A DNA stretch of 18,209 bases from Chloromonas sp. AAM2 (GCA_004335635.1 QAXH01005084.1:18107-36315), one strand, 5' to 3'; positions 1 through 8,843 are shown, counted from the stretch's first letter. Program-made: numbers and translations. Notes: generated by a model from the letters alone, not told the origin.

Positions 1-310
1 GACCTGCTCCCGCACACACCTGTTTTCCTACCGCACCTGCTCCCACACACACCTGTTTTCCTGCCGCACGTGCTCCCACACACACCTGTTTTCCTGCCGC
101 ATCTGCTCCCACACACACCTGTTTTCCTGCCGCACCTGCTCCCACACACACCTGTTTTCCTACCGCACCTGCTCCCACACACACCTGTTTTCCTGCCGCA
201 CCTGCTCCCGCACACACCTGTTTTCCTGCCGCACCTGCTCCCGCACACACCTGTTTTCCTACCGCACCTGCTCCCACACACACCTGTTTTCCTACCGCAC
301 CTGCTCCCAC
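1..310. repeat. 33-bp minisatellite, about 9 copies, running off the window
   Basis: About nine head-to-tail copies of a 33-bp unit are visible, and the array enters from beyond base 1. Copies differ at a few sites; the clearest is an A/G difference at plus positions 30, 63, 96, 129, 162, 195, 228, 261 and 294 (A,G,G,G,A,G,G,A,A), which marks the exact period. The right end merges into exon 4 of the minus-strand gene at about base 301-310. Read on the minus strand, each unit carries GGGAGCAG followed by GTGCGG, the same sequence as the exon 4/intron 4 junction, so the array multiplies a 5' splice site. The unit equals 11 codons. In the exon 4 frame the A-type copies contain a TAG stop and the G-type copies stay open. 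The plus-strand reading (LPHTPVF repeats) is taken to be non-coding. Confidence 0.95.
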
Positions 311-2025
311 ACGCCACAGGCCTCCCACAGCCTTGAGTTGAGCTCCGGCCCCGCATCCCTGAACATGCGCTCCGCCGGCAGCTGGCCCGGTGCTGGCCCC
401 AGCCGGGAGGTGTCCAGCACACGCTCGGAGACTGTGTGCGCCAGCAACCCGGAGGCAGCCTACAGCCAGCGGGGCAGCCAGTTGCCGAAACACAGGTGCT
501 ATTGGGGTGAGCTGCCGTCCTCTATACACTGTGTAGGCTAGTATAATCAACACACATCTTCAAGCCATCCGCCAGTCAAAAAGTAATTTCGGGCAAACCC
601 GTGAATGGCATGTAATGGTGGTGATGAGTTCTTGATTGGAAGCAATTGTGGTGACAAGCAAACCAACAGACCGCTTGAACTCCATGGCACTGTACGGGCA
701 AGCACTTCATGACAATTTGAGAACCCCAATCTGCTTTGCGCTGCTGAGATCTGTTTGCTCCATCTTACAACGTGGAATAGCGCCGTGAAATTGAATACAC
801 ACACTAGTCACACTGTAAAACACTGTAAAACACTAGTCACACTATTAAAAGATTTCAAAAACAGTATCAGGCCCAGAATTGATTCAGTACTGGCAAACTT
901 GTTTGTTTTTGTGGCAAGCCCTCCATGACACACATCACACCTGTGTTGCGAAGAATGAAAAGCGTGCCATGTGATACGCCCAGTAGGCAGCCGCCTGCAC
1001 GTTGCCTGATTGGGCCGCCTTGGTGGCAATGGCCCGCAGCACCTCTGTCAACTCGCCCCTGTGAAAGCAAACAGAGGTGCGACACGGCAGCCCGGCCAAT
1101 TGTTGGCAGCATAGGCACAACGCCTCCGCCAACCCAGCGCTGTACAAATGCATGCACCATGGCACTCAGCACCTTCTCAGCGTAAGGCTAACCATCTCAG
1201 CTGCAGGGTAGGCACTGAGCCCCCATCAACAGGAACGCTGTACACAAGTACGGCCACAGCGGCAATGCATCATCTCAACAATCAGGTCACTTGCACGTGG
1301 CACAGAAGATTCGTGGCGTGCAGCATGGCAGCACTTTGATGATTTTTCACGCAGGTGCCCCATAGGCTTTCACGCCGAAGTTTTACCTCTGCGAACTGTA
1401 GGGCTTGTCAGGATTGCACCATTTTGCCACGCTGGCGTCTTGCTTGAACAAGACTGCATCTGCGGGCTTGTCTGACGGTGGTGGGTTGGGTGGGGGTGTC
1501 CGAGGGCCAGGGCCAGGGCTCTGCTGCTGCTGCTGCTGCTGCTGCCGCTCGCCTTGAAGAGACCTAGAAGTGAGGTCCCCGTAGAGCACAGGCTGACCTG
1601 AGGGTGACAGCACCACAGCCATACCCTAAGCACATGCATGCATGGTCGTGACACTTGCTCAGGTTGCACCATCATGCAACCGCCACGTCACGCATCTCGA
1701 ATTTCATCCATGTGCGCACTAGCAGCTGTGTTGAGGTATTAGCCATTTCTCCTGCCATTGCAATCGCGTCAATTCAATCACGTCGCAAGGAATCGCTTCC
1801 ATCCAGATTGCAAGTGAGCTCCACGCGTTTCCTACCTTCCTCCTGAGGTTGCGCCGTGAGAGCGGTTGTGTGAGTGGCTCGGAGGGCCACGAGGCTTCGC
1901 GGTCGTGCATACGAGTGAGCGCGCAGCTGTTGAGGAGAGTTGAGCGCCTGCATCTTGGCCAGGCGTGGTGATGCCATGAGAATGCCGGAAAGAGAGTTGT
2001 GCGAGAAGAATAGCCTTCTGAGCAT
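301..2025 (-). CDS. Unrecognised protein with organelle-targeting-like N terminus; 5' part of a gene, four exons seen
   Basis: I do not recognise this protein. Exons by hand: 2025-1836, 1597-1387, 1058-941, 459-301; further exons lie beyond base 1. Reading phases agree at every junction (1, 2, 0) with GT-AG sites, giving 226 residues so far. The ATG at 2025 directly follows an in-frame TAG. Residues 1-63 start MLRRLFFSHNSLSG and are rich in R, S, A and L with almost no acidic residues, as in mitochondrial or plastid targeting peptides; a second Met at residue 18 (MASPRLAK) is an alternative start. Residues about 80-110 hold eight glutamines (pure CAG, plus positions 1521-1544) and a Pro-rich linker. 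The part after that (GELTEVLRAIATKAAQ..., then SERVLDTSRLGP) looks like a folded helical domain. The last donor visible lies in the minisatellite. Exon structure is fairly sure; function and compartment are open. Confidence 0.65.
802..843. repeat. Tandem direct repeat in intron 3
   Basis: CACTAGTCACACT occurs at 802-814 and 831-843, with ACTGTAAAACACTGTAAAAC-type sequence between. The 29-bp spacing suggests a local tandem duplication. It lies in the intron between exons 3 and 4 of the minus-strand gene. Confidence 0.75.
1521..1544 (-). repeat. (CAG)8 triplet run coding polyQ
   Basis: Eight uninterrupted CTG triplets on the plus strand read as CAG on the minus strand. They encode eight glutamines in exon 2 of the unrecognised organelle-type protein, just before a Pro-rich stretch. 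A pure run of this kind is likely to vary in length between strains. Confidence 0.9.
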
Positions 2026-2465
2026 CTACGGGGGATGACTTTTCTTCGTTGATGATATGCGAGATGGCAATTGAGCGTGCGAAAGAATCTGAACAGTGTA
2101 CCACACGCCTATCCAATCCACACACATCGGCTCATCCCGTAGTAACGTCCATGATGATGGACGGGCTGTATCCGATCAGCCACCTTGTTTTGTGGCGCTT
2201 TGTGGGTGGCGCCTTGTGGCGGTCTTGTGGAGGTTCCGCTAGGTTAGCCAGGTAAGGATTTTTGCTAGGGCGCTCCGTGGGGTGATAGCCACAAGGGACT
2301 CGCCAGCCCTTGCTGACACGGCTCAATGACTCTTTACAAGTGGGTAGCAATGGTTCCAATGCAAAAGATTGCCGTCGGTCATATATGTGCAGTACATATG
2401 AATATTGAGTTGAGAGTCATACTGTTTATTGGAAAGGTATACATTCTCACGGCTAAGTTTAACTC
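2026..2465. other. Intergenic DNA upstream of the first gene
   Basis: No exon could be supported here. This is the 5' flank of the gene starting at 2025. A small perfect hairpin, CGTCCAT/ATGGACG with a 4-nt loop, lies at 2146-2163. At about 2180-2235 a GTGGCGC/TTGTGG motif is repeated imperfectly. No clear TATA box was seen. A 75-codon minus-strand open frame at 2359-2132 has no recognisable content. Confidence 0.4.
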
Positions 2466-2633
2466 AGGGGGCCCACACCAAGTGCGAACACTAATACGCC
2501 ATGGCTGGATACCGTCCTGACCAACCCTGAGCAACAAAAAGCAACGTGAAGGAGAAACCAGGAAAGAAAGCAGAGGTCAAAGCGCCGAGGACAAACCGAC
2601 TGGGGACAAGCCTACTGAGGACAAACAAACCTT
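2466..2633 (+). repeat. Dispersed repeat, copy A
   Basis: This segment shares an ordered series of motifs with 7822-7977: AGGGGGCCCACA near the start, then GTGCGAAC, GCCATG, GCTGGATACC, TCCTGACCAACCCTGAGCAA, and near the end GGACAAACAAA. Order and spacing are similar and identity in the central block is high, so the two are copies of one dispersed element. No coding content, tRNA-like promoter or clear terminal repeat was seen. It lies between the first gene and the SDR gene. Confidence 0.65.
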
Positions 2634-2639
2634 AAAAGG

Positions 2640-3427
2640 AGAGACACACCATGTGCATGTTACGTATGTGTGGCGCACGAGCATGTGATTGCGTGCATGG
2701 GGCAAGGCTGCAGTCTGCAGGCCAAGCATGAGCTCAACCCTATGATTGAATGGCTCAAAAGTGGTCACACCTGAAGGCACCCAGTGACCTCAGCTGGCTG
2801 ACTCAATGAGCGCGGCAGGATCGGAAAGGGTGGCCAAGGTTGGCAAGGTTAGTTGTAGGCGTCGTTGTTGTGCTTGTCTAGCGAGCCAATCCCAGAGCGG
2901 AATTCGGGTTGGCGCATCTTGCTGGAATGGCCACTCACAGGCTACCCATGGATGTGCTTATCGCGAGCTGAGACGCCGTGTGCGAGCAGAACTAGGTCCA
3001 ATGTCGCACGCCACTCGGCCACCATACGCGAAATTCTGCGGACTTCCACGTGTGCATCAAGACCGAAATCGTGCAACCTACTGCCAATGGCTGACAGGCT
3101 GGGCCTGTGTTGGCGACAAATTCAGGGGGCTGACAGGTGCTGGATGGCGAGCAAGTATTGAATTCAGATGGTGGTCACCGGCTGCCGACCGTGGACTCGC
3201 GGTGTTCTCTCGACACTGAATTGCGATGTGCCGTTGCAGTGTGGGCCAGAGCACCGAAGACATGCATGACAGCAGCAGATGCCACTTCTTTGAGGCCTTG
3301 AATACAGCCTTGAATTCAGTTTAACAGATCAATCTGAAAAAGAAACACTGGGTAGAGGGCTGCAGGGGGCGACAGTCCATCGAACTATTGATTTCAAGAA
3401 CGTTGCGAGTGTTGTTGTTGTTGTTGT
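2640..3427. other. Intergenic DNA, no supported gene
   Basis: This stretch separates the 5' flank of the first gene from the 3' end of the SDR gene. Open frames on the plus strand (about 2806-3219) have no recognisable motif, poor codon character and overlap one another in different frames, so I do not call them. Short direct repeats such as GGTGGCCAAGGTTGGCAAGGT (about 2829-2849) are present. No RNA gene was seen. Confidence 0.4.
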
Positions 3428-3432
3428 TTACA
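3428..3432 (-). terminator. TGTAA poly(A) signal of the SDR gene
   Basis: TGTAA on the minus strand lies about 70 bases after the SDR stop codon and is the first such motif downstream. TGTAA is the usual poly(A) signal in chlorophyte algae. An AAC triplet run (the GTT run on the plus strand at about 3412-3429) follows at once, so cleavage probably falls in or just past it. Confidence 0.6.
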
Positions 3433-3501
3433 TGGCGCTCAGTCTGGGGAGGGCTGCTCAGCAGGGGCAAGGAGGAAAGGTACTTAGATAACCTATGTAA
3501 G

Positions 3502-6500
3502 TTACGAGCGTGGTTGGCGAGGCAACATAGAAAGAAACCCTCTGAGAAGAGAATCCCAGGCTTCATCTGGCATCGCTCTGCGCAGCTGCATGACCAGGTT
3601 TGATGCAGCCGGCAGCTGATATCTGGCACGTGGTGAGGAAGAGGTGAGCGCATCCAGGATGGAAGCGGTCACCTCGGAAACGTCACCGCCTGTGTCTTCG
3701 CTGATCTTGGCCAGTGCGAGCATCTACATGCACAGGTGGAAGGCAAGCATCAGCCATCAAGGACCAGAGGAAGGTGGTGGAGAGTCCTCCTCAAAGCAAG
3801 TAAAACGTTTGCGTACGATGTTTGGTCGCACTGTGTGGCGTTGGTATCCAATCAAACGTAGACATCATGACAAGCGCGCGCGCAAAAAGATGTTTGCCAG
3901 TTCTGGGACAATTTGTGTGTGCGACTCACTAGTGGTGATACGCATTCTGGGTCAGAACAGTCATAGTGATGATAAGAACTAGTAGTAATGATAATGCATA
4001 CGTGATAATCCTATGGCTCCTGGCCATTTGAGACTTTTTCACAGCAATTTGAGCCTGCTGACTGTGACAATATGCCTTGAGCGCTGCACAGTTCACAGGG
4101 AGTGTTGCGACAGGCCCAACTGCATGGATTGTATGCATGACTGTATGCGGGAGTCAACATCTTTGGAGCACCAATCGCTACACTGGTACCAAAGGCACCA
4201 ACCGCTCAAGAAGCTTGGCTGCGACATGCCCTTCATTTTCTGCAGACAAACCACCTTGACCTGTTGCTGTTGCCATACCTGTTGCATCTGGTCCTCATAG
4301 ACTTCCCTATCTTTGGTTTCCCAGTTTTCCATGGTAACGTCGTACGAACGCTTCCAGATCGGAGTCTTGATGGGGCCAGGTTTGATCAGGGCCACCTTCG
4401 AGGGCGGTGCATGTAGTATGCCCTTTGCATAATTGTCCTTGTGAAAAAGGCGCATCAACAGCATGCAACGTCATGCACACACAAGCTTCCGTCTTGCTCA
4501 GATGCACAATTGCTGCTCAAGTCATCTTCTGTTCCAAAACAAGATGTTTGCCAGTTCTGGGACAGTTCCTGTCAGGTTTCCACCTTTCTCGAGGTGGTGG
4601 TGGACGGGAAAGGTGTCATCCTGTCCTGTACTGGAGGTTGGAGTTTGTGTTTGTTCAACGTATTATTCATTTGGTTGTAGACCAACACATCTTGTTTTGT
4701 GGGACAAGATCGAGGTCAAAACACAAATCGCGGATTCGTATCACAATCCAAGCCCACCTTGATGCCTTGTGGCTGCAGCTCCAGCCGCAGCATGTCGGCC
4801 ACAGCCTCCAACCCAAACTTTGTGATTGAATACCTGAAATGCACATACAAAAACTGCTGAGCATGCCTTTCGCAGCTTGCTGGCGGTTTGTCAACGATGT
4901 CTTCTAACGCCTGAAGGTGCTCTTAGCGCCTCAGCTTGGGAATGGACGCATAAATGACCACTGATTGGCTAACACAAACGCTTTTTACAAAAAAGGTCGA
5001 ATTGCAGGCACAGCACCAAGCAGCCCCTGTGCAACAGGGCAGGCAAGCAATCACCAAGCCTAGTTGTACTTATTTGTTTGTTCGTTGACCTGTTCTTCAA
5101 CCATTTACGTATTGATGGATTGATTTACTTACTTTTAGTCGTTTACTCATTTGTTCTATTCTTGAATATATTTACTTGTTTTTTGAATTTTCGTTTTGTT
5201 CATGTGATCATCTATTCATCCATTATTAATCTTGCACACTCACGTGGCAAACATCGGAAGAGCCACTGTGCCCGCTAGGGAGCTGATGAACACAACCCGC
5301 CCTTTGCGTTCACCGCGGCGCAGCATTGGCAGGAACGCCTGCAGCTACAAACGCAGTACACTAGTCTCTTGCATGGCTTTTTGCTAGCGTTCGCGTTCGG
5401 TGCATGTGGGCCCCCCTGATGTAATAAAAAAAACATAGAACACTCAACCTCGAGGCCCATTTGGAACACGTGCAGGGTTGGGTTTAGGGTCAGGCTCGTG
5501 TCTATGCCATGATGAGTTCAATGGTGTTGTTGGTGGGCTTCAGCTCAGCTCGGCAAGTCTCAAGACAATGATGCATTTTCCTTGTTGTGAAGCTGGTCAA
5601 TAGAATTGCGCTCCTGCTGATCGTGTCCCACTATATCCATTGTTCAGCAGCCAGTGCCAACCACTATGTGTCAAGAGAGATAGGTAGGTAGGTACCCACT
5701 GTGGGGAGTCTGACTGATCATTAAGTGCTTCTGCACTCTGGGGTACGTCTCATGCTCCTTCTTAGAAGATCCCATGACCCACATTCCATCAATAACTGTC
5801 CTTGCCCACATATAACACGAATAACTGCCCTTGTCCTACATCAGGTACAGAGGATACCAGTACACTGACGAGCCCCCCATCTATTCAAGTACTATCTACC
5901 CACCCCCCCACCTGTGTCATCTTAATGGATCCGATGAGGTTGACTTCCAACTCATCCCTGAGCACTGCATCAGACAGGTGCTCGAGAGGTGACAGAGAGC
6001 CTTTTCCTGCGTTATTGATCAGCGCTTGCACGCCCTGCAGTGGACCTACTTCGTCCCCTACTAGCTGTTGAGCATGGCTGATGTGCTCAGCCTTGGTCAA
6101 ATCGAGCACAAATGGCACTATGCCAGGCTGCCCAGACATGAGCGTGGCCTGTTGTGGATACTGTACGCCAGCGAACACGTGCCATCCCTGTCAGCACAGG
6201 CACAGGCACAGGCATGTCTGCATGACAGACCATGTGCAGCATCATGCAAAACTCTGCAAATTCTCTCGCAAAGCAGCCAGGGGCGAAGGATGGCCTGTTG
6301 TGTGTCGATCAGATGGCTTTGATAAACTGGGTTGGCATGACCTCAACTGGCGCCGGGGTGGCTTGAAGTATGACACAGGGTTGGGCTGCTGGCATAGATA
6401 TGTTGTGCCGGCTGCCAGGGGAACCGAATGAGGGAACTTGGTGAGTGATGGTCAGCGACACAGTGACGACCAAGCTCTGCAGATTTGGTGAAAGTTCCAT

Positions 6501-6849
6501 TTGGCCTTTTGGAGCCACTGTGTTTTTTGAATCCCTCAAACGGCCAGTGTGCCACGGCCAGTGATTGCTCCCAGACGTCATGATATCCAGTGTGTCACGA
6601 TGATAGCTCTAAGCTGACTGATTTGTAGTGGGTGGCTAGCTTCCTGTATGCTTCACGCACCTCACGTGCAAGCATGAGGGCAGTTGCATGTCCGATGCCA
6701 CTGCCTGCGCCTGTGATGACTGCTACTGGAGCCTGGATCGTGCCCTTGGTGGCCGTGCATCTGACGGGCGAGCATCTCCTGCTCGCTCTCAACTGTGGGG
6801 GCTTCAAACACCTGCTACGTCCAGCCCATGACAGCTGATGCTGTTGCAT
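3502..6849 (-). CDS. Classical short-chain dehydrogenase/reductase, probable plastid form, six exons
   Basis: An NAD(P)-dependent oxidoreductase of the classical SDR family; substrate unknown. Exons: 6849-6661, 6187-5912, 5338-5244, 4833-4758, 4395-4279, 3723-3502. All phases match and the sum is 324 aa. Visible motifs: dinucleotide-binding TGAGSGIG (residues 46-53), VFAGVQ at the end of beta-2, NNAG (121-124), catalytic Asn146 (VNLIG), Ser175 (VFISSLAG), Tyr188 and Lys192 (YSITK), then PGPIKTPIW (218-226), typical of retinol/steroid-dehydrogenase-like SDRs. Residues 1-40 are basic, rich in S and R, and read SPVRCTATKG before the fold, which fits a plastid transit peptide. The first ATG of the frame is used; the frame extends upstream only through non-ATG codons. 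Donors are standard; the acceptor of exon 5 is an unusual AAG. Intron 2 and two other introns carry dispersed repeats. Family assignment is firm; compartment is inferred. Confidence 0.88.
3884..3913 (+). repeat. Dispersed short motif, copy 1 (SDR intron 5)
   Basis: Contains the core TTTGCCAGTTCTGGGACA preceded by AAAGATG, identical over 24 bases to the copies at 4541 and 16772. The flanks differ between copies. It lies in the last SDR intron, antisense to the gene. Confidence 0.8.
4536..4570 (+). repeat. Dispersed short motif, copy 2 (SDR intron 4)
   Basis: The same AAGATG plus TTTGCCAGTTCTGGGACA core as the other copies, preceded by an A-rich run and followed by GTTCCTGTCAGG. It lies in the SDR intron between the YSITK exon and the PGPIKTPIW exon, antisense to the gene. 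Confidence 0.8.
5364..5422 (-). repeat. Dispersed repeat, partial copy E, beside an SDR splice acceptor
   Basis: On the minus strand this reads ACATCAGGGGGGCCCACATG, then CACCGAACGCGAACGCTA and GCCATGCAAGAGAC. It matches the start of the repeat at 7822 almost base for base. Only the first part of the element is present. It ends about 25 bases upstream of the acceptor of SDR exon 3 (exon start 5338). Confidence 0.75.
5912..6210 (-). repeat. Inverted-repeat arm 1 (SDR exon 2 and intron edge)
   Basis: SDR exon 2, with about 25 bases of the preceding intron (the CTGTGC-rich run before its acceptor), is repeated in inverted orientation at about 7402-7793. The first 150 bases of exon differ at only two positions; similarity falls toward the 3' end. 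The arms are separated by about 1.2 kb. Confidence 0.9.
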
Positions 6850-7042
6850 GGCTTCCACACAGTGTTCCTTCACACGCTGGAGGGGTCGAAGGAGGGGCAG
6901 CCCTGCAGCATCAACAGTATCTGAGCCCGTCAGAGCACAGCAGAGTACAGGGCTGCACACAGAGACGTTGCAATTCAAGTGCTAGCAACAGTCAGGCTGT
7001 ATGTTCTGTCACTTTTGAGTCACCAACTCTTCGTTGGTCGGT

Positions 7043-7050
7043 TGACGTCA
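7043..7050. promoter_or_regulatory. TGACGTCA palindrome upstream of the SDR gene
   Basis: A perfect TGACGTCA inside TTGACGTCAA, about 195 bases upstream of the SDR ATG. This is the classical full-site for bZIP (CREB/TGA-type) regulators. Whether it is used is unknown; an 8-bp site can occur by chance. Confidence 0.3.
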
Positions 7051-7401
7051 AAAGAAACTGACAGCGCCCGAAAAGCATGGAATCAGATGTGGTCACGACA
7101 GATGACCACAGACACACGAAAGCGCGGGCTTAACCGCAGCCAAGTCCGGACGCAGCAAGCGAAATCACCACTGATCTGTCATCTTTGGGGGCCTTCTTCT
7201 CCTCGCGTGTCAAGGGGTGGGCCGCACATCGTCATATCCAGTGCAGTGAACGCCAGGAGATGGGCTAGTGTCGTGGCCCGCATGGAATTCTATCATGGCC
7301 TGCATGAACTTTGCATGATGAGCTCATACCCCGACGCTGGTATGACAGTGTGCCGCCCTCCATCTTGCTTCAGACTCTGGTTTACCATCACTAATTGTTG
7401 A

Positions 7402-7793
7402 AATGCCTGTGCCTGTGCCTGTGCTGACAGGGATGGCACGTGTTCGCTGGCGTACAGTATCCACAACAGGGCACGCTCATGTCTGAGCAGCCTGGCATAG
7501 TGCCATTTGTGCTCGATTTGACCAAGGCTGAGCACATCAGCCATGCTCAACAGCTAGTAGGGGAGGAATTGGGCCCACTCCAGGGTGTGCAAGCACTTCT
7601 CAATAACGCTGGCAAGGTCTCCCTGTATATATATGTATATATGTATTTACACCAGGGAAGCCGTCAGAGGACACGGAACGGGATGGGCACCGCCCTGGCC
7701 TACCCTGAGCAAGAAAGCAAAACGAAAGCAAGGAACAAAGCAGGCACCTCCCTGTCACCACTCGAGCACCTGCCTGATGCATTGCTCAGAGAT
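7402..7793 (+). pseudogene. Inverted, interrupted copy of SDR exon 2
   Basis: A plus-strand copy of SDR exon 2 including the end of its upstream intron and the acceptor. It reads GWHVFAGVQYPQQGTLMSEQ and still has NNAG, followed by SLSPLEHLPDALLRD after an insertion. It ends abruptly before the VNLIG part of the exon, where AT-rich sequence and another dispersed repeat begin. No other SDR exon is found on this strand nearby, so it cannot make an enzyme. The 121-bp insertion adds 43 in-frame codons (with its duplicated target) without a stop, so the frame is open, probably by chance. It is best seen as a duplicated exon fragment that has since been hit by a mobile element. Confidence 0.85.
7627..7747 (+). 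mobile_element. 121-bp insertion with 8-bp target-site duplication (repeat copy B)
   Basis: CTCCCTGT occurs on both sides (7619-7626 and 7748-7755). Removing 129 bases restores the alignment with SDR exon 2, so this is a true insertion with an 8-bp target-site duplication. It starts with an ATATATATG run, has no obvious terminal inverted repeats and codes for nothing. Bases 7669-7715 match 10787-10833 with 4 differences in 47. The part TACCCTGAGCAAGAA relates it to copies A and C. It is small and non-autonomous; its class is unknown. Confidence 0.8.
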
Positions 7794-7821
7794 TAGTATA
7801 TATTTGTAATATATTTTGATA

Positions 7822-7977
7822 ACATCAGGGGCCCCACATGCACCGAGCGCGAACGCTACCAAGCCATGCAAGAGACGAGGCTGGATACCATCCTAACCAA
7901 CCCTGAGCAACAGAAGACAACTTTTAAGGCGAAGAGCGAAGAACACAGAAGTCGAAGCACTGTGGACAAACAAAGCC
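7822..7977 (+). repeat. Dispersed repeat, copy C
   Basis: Starts ACATCAGGGGCCCCACATGC, continues CACCGAGCGCGAACGCTA, GCCATGCAAGAGAC, GCTGGATACC, AACCAACCCTGAGCAACA and ends near GGACAAACAAAG. It is the most complete member seen: its first part matches copy E and its second part copy A. It follows directly on the broken end of the inverted SDR copy and an AT-rich run, so its insertion may have truncated that copy. Confidence 0.7.
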
Positions 7978-8217
7978 GTACTGCCAAAGGCTGTCAGACA
8001 TGAATTGATGAGTTTGAAGTCAAACTCAGCAGGTCAACTGTGTGTATGCTGTTTGACAAAATGGCACAACAGCTACCACCCGCACACATTCATCACAACT
8101 GGGAGCAGGGCGGTAGCAAATAGGAGAGAAGCTCAATAGCAAAAGCTGCAAAGGGTATCAGTACAGCAACGTGTTCAAAACACAACACCACACCACAGCA
8201 CACATGCAATACCAACA

Positions 8218-8250
8218 AAAAAAGATGTTTGCCAGTCCTGGGACAGTCCT
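8218..8250 (+). repeat. Dispersed short motif, copy 3
   Basis: A-rich run, then AAAGATGTTTGCCAGTCCTG and GGACAGTCC. One base differs from the core of copies 1, 2 and 4. It lies between the SDR gene and the 3' end of the MYND gene, in the same orientation as the other strong copies. Confidence 0.75.
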
Positions 8251-8345
8251 TGTATGAGCCCTTGATTTTTTCCAGCTGGGTACGGACACCTACAGAAGCC
8301 AATCATTTCTTGATGCAATGGACAATGTCACGCATCAAACGTCAG

Positions 8346-8805
8346 AAACTCACAGACTGTGCGCATGGCCGTCCTGACTTGCGAGTTGAAAGGATGCGAA
8401 GACAAGCACAAGCATAACCCAGAATTTGTACAGAGACTTTTTGGACAACTGTGTGTGCGCATGACAGTTACCACCCGCAGATCAGCCGTGCTGTTGTGGG
8501 TGGTAGCCGTTCTGTGGCTTCCAGCACCTCATATGCATACGTGGCGGCTCAAACCTTGGGTCCGCTTTGTTTGGCTACAAGTACGGCACCCTACATACAT
8601 GCATCCTACATACATCATTGAAGGAGATGACCACCATCTACGCCTGCCGCTAATCAGCTCCTGCTTTGCCGAAGCCAAGCAGCAGGACAAATTGAGATTG
8701 GACTCAGTCTGTGCGGCATACCACAAAACAGCACCGTTACAAAAACAAAAGGAGAAACGAGCGACGACCTTGTTCCGTATCATCTTATAAACTCACAGAC
8801 TGTGC
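8346..8805. repeat. Segment bounded by 17-bp direct repeats
   Basis: AAACTCACAGACTGTGC occurs exactly at 8346-8362 and 8789-8805. The 426 bases between them include an ACATACAT-type simple repeat (about 8591-8618). A plus-strand frame is open from an ATG at 8365 to about 8790, filling the segment almost exactly, but its product has no motif I recognise. The repeats could be a target-site duplication of a retroposed segment or a chance local duplication. Confidence 0.5.
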
Positions 8806-8843
8806 TTTGCTACCTCATGCAAACCCAGGACAACAGGACACCC

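Noticed and set aside
1..310. CRISPR-like array
   Set aside because: Units are contiguous without unique spacers and lie at an exon-intron boundary of a eukaryotic gene.
70..336. Plus-strand open frame of LPHTPVF repeats
   Set aside because: It is an 11-codon reading of the 33-bp minisatellite. The minus strand carries the real exon and donor, and the frame ends with the array.
2806..3219. Plus-strand open frame of 137 codons
   Set aside because: It overlaps another open frame of similar length, has no motif, no splice or promoter support, and an unlikely amino-acid mix rich in Arg, Cys and Trp.
5474..5492. Telomere-like GGGTTTAGGG
   Set aside because: Only one TTTAGGG unit is present and there is no array.
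6850..6978. Longer SDR N terminus starting at 6978
   Set aside because: That start is a TTG codon. The first ATG in frame is at 6849 and gives a typical transit peptide.
7440..7796. A working second SDR gene on the plus strand
   Set aside because: Only a part of exon 2 is present. The nucleotide-binding exon and the catalytic Ser-Tyr-Lys exons are absent from that strand.
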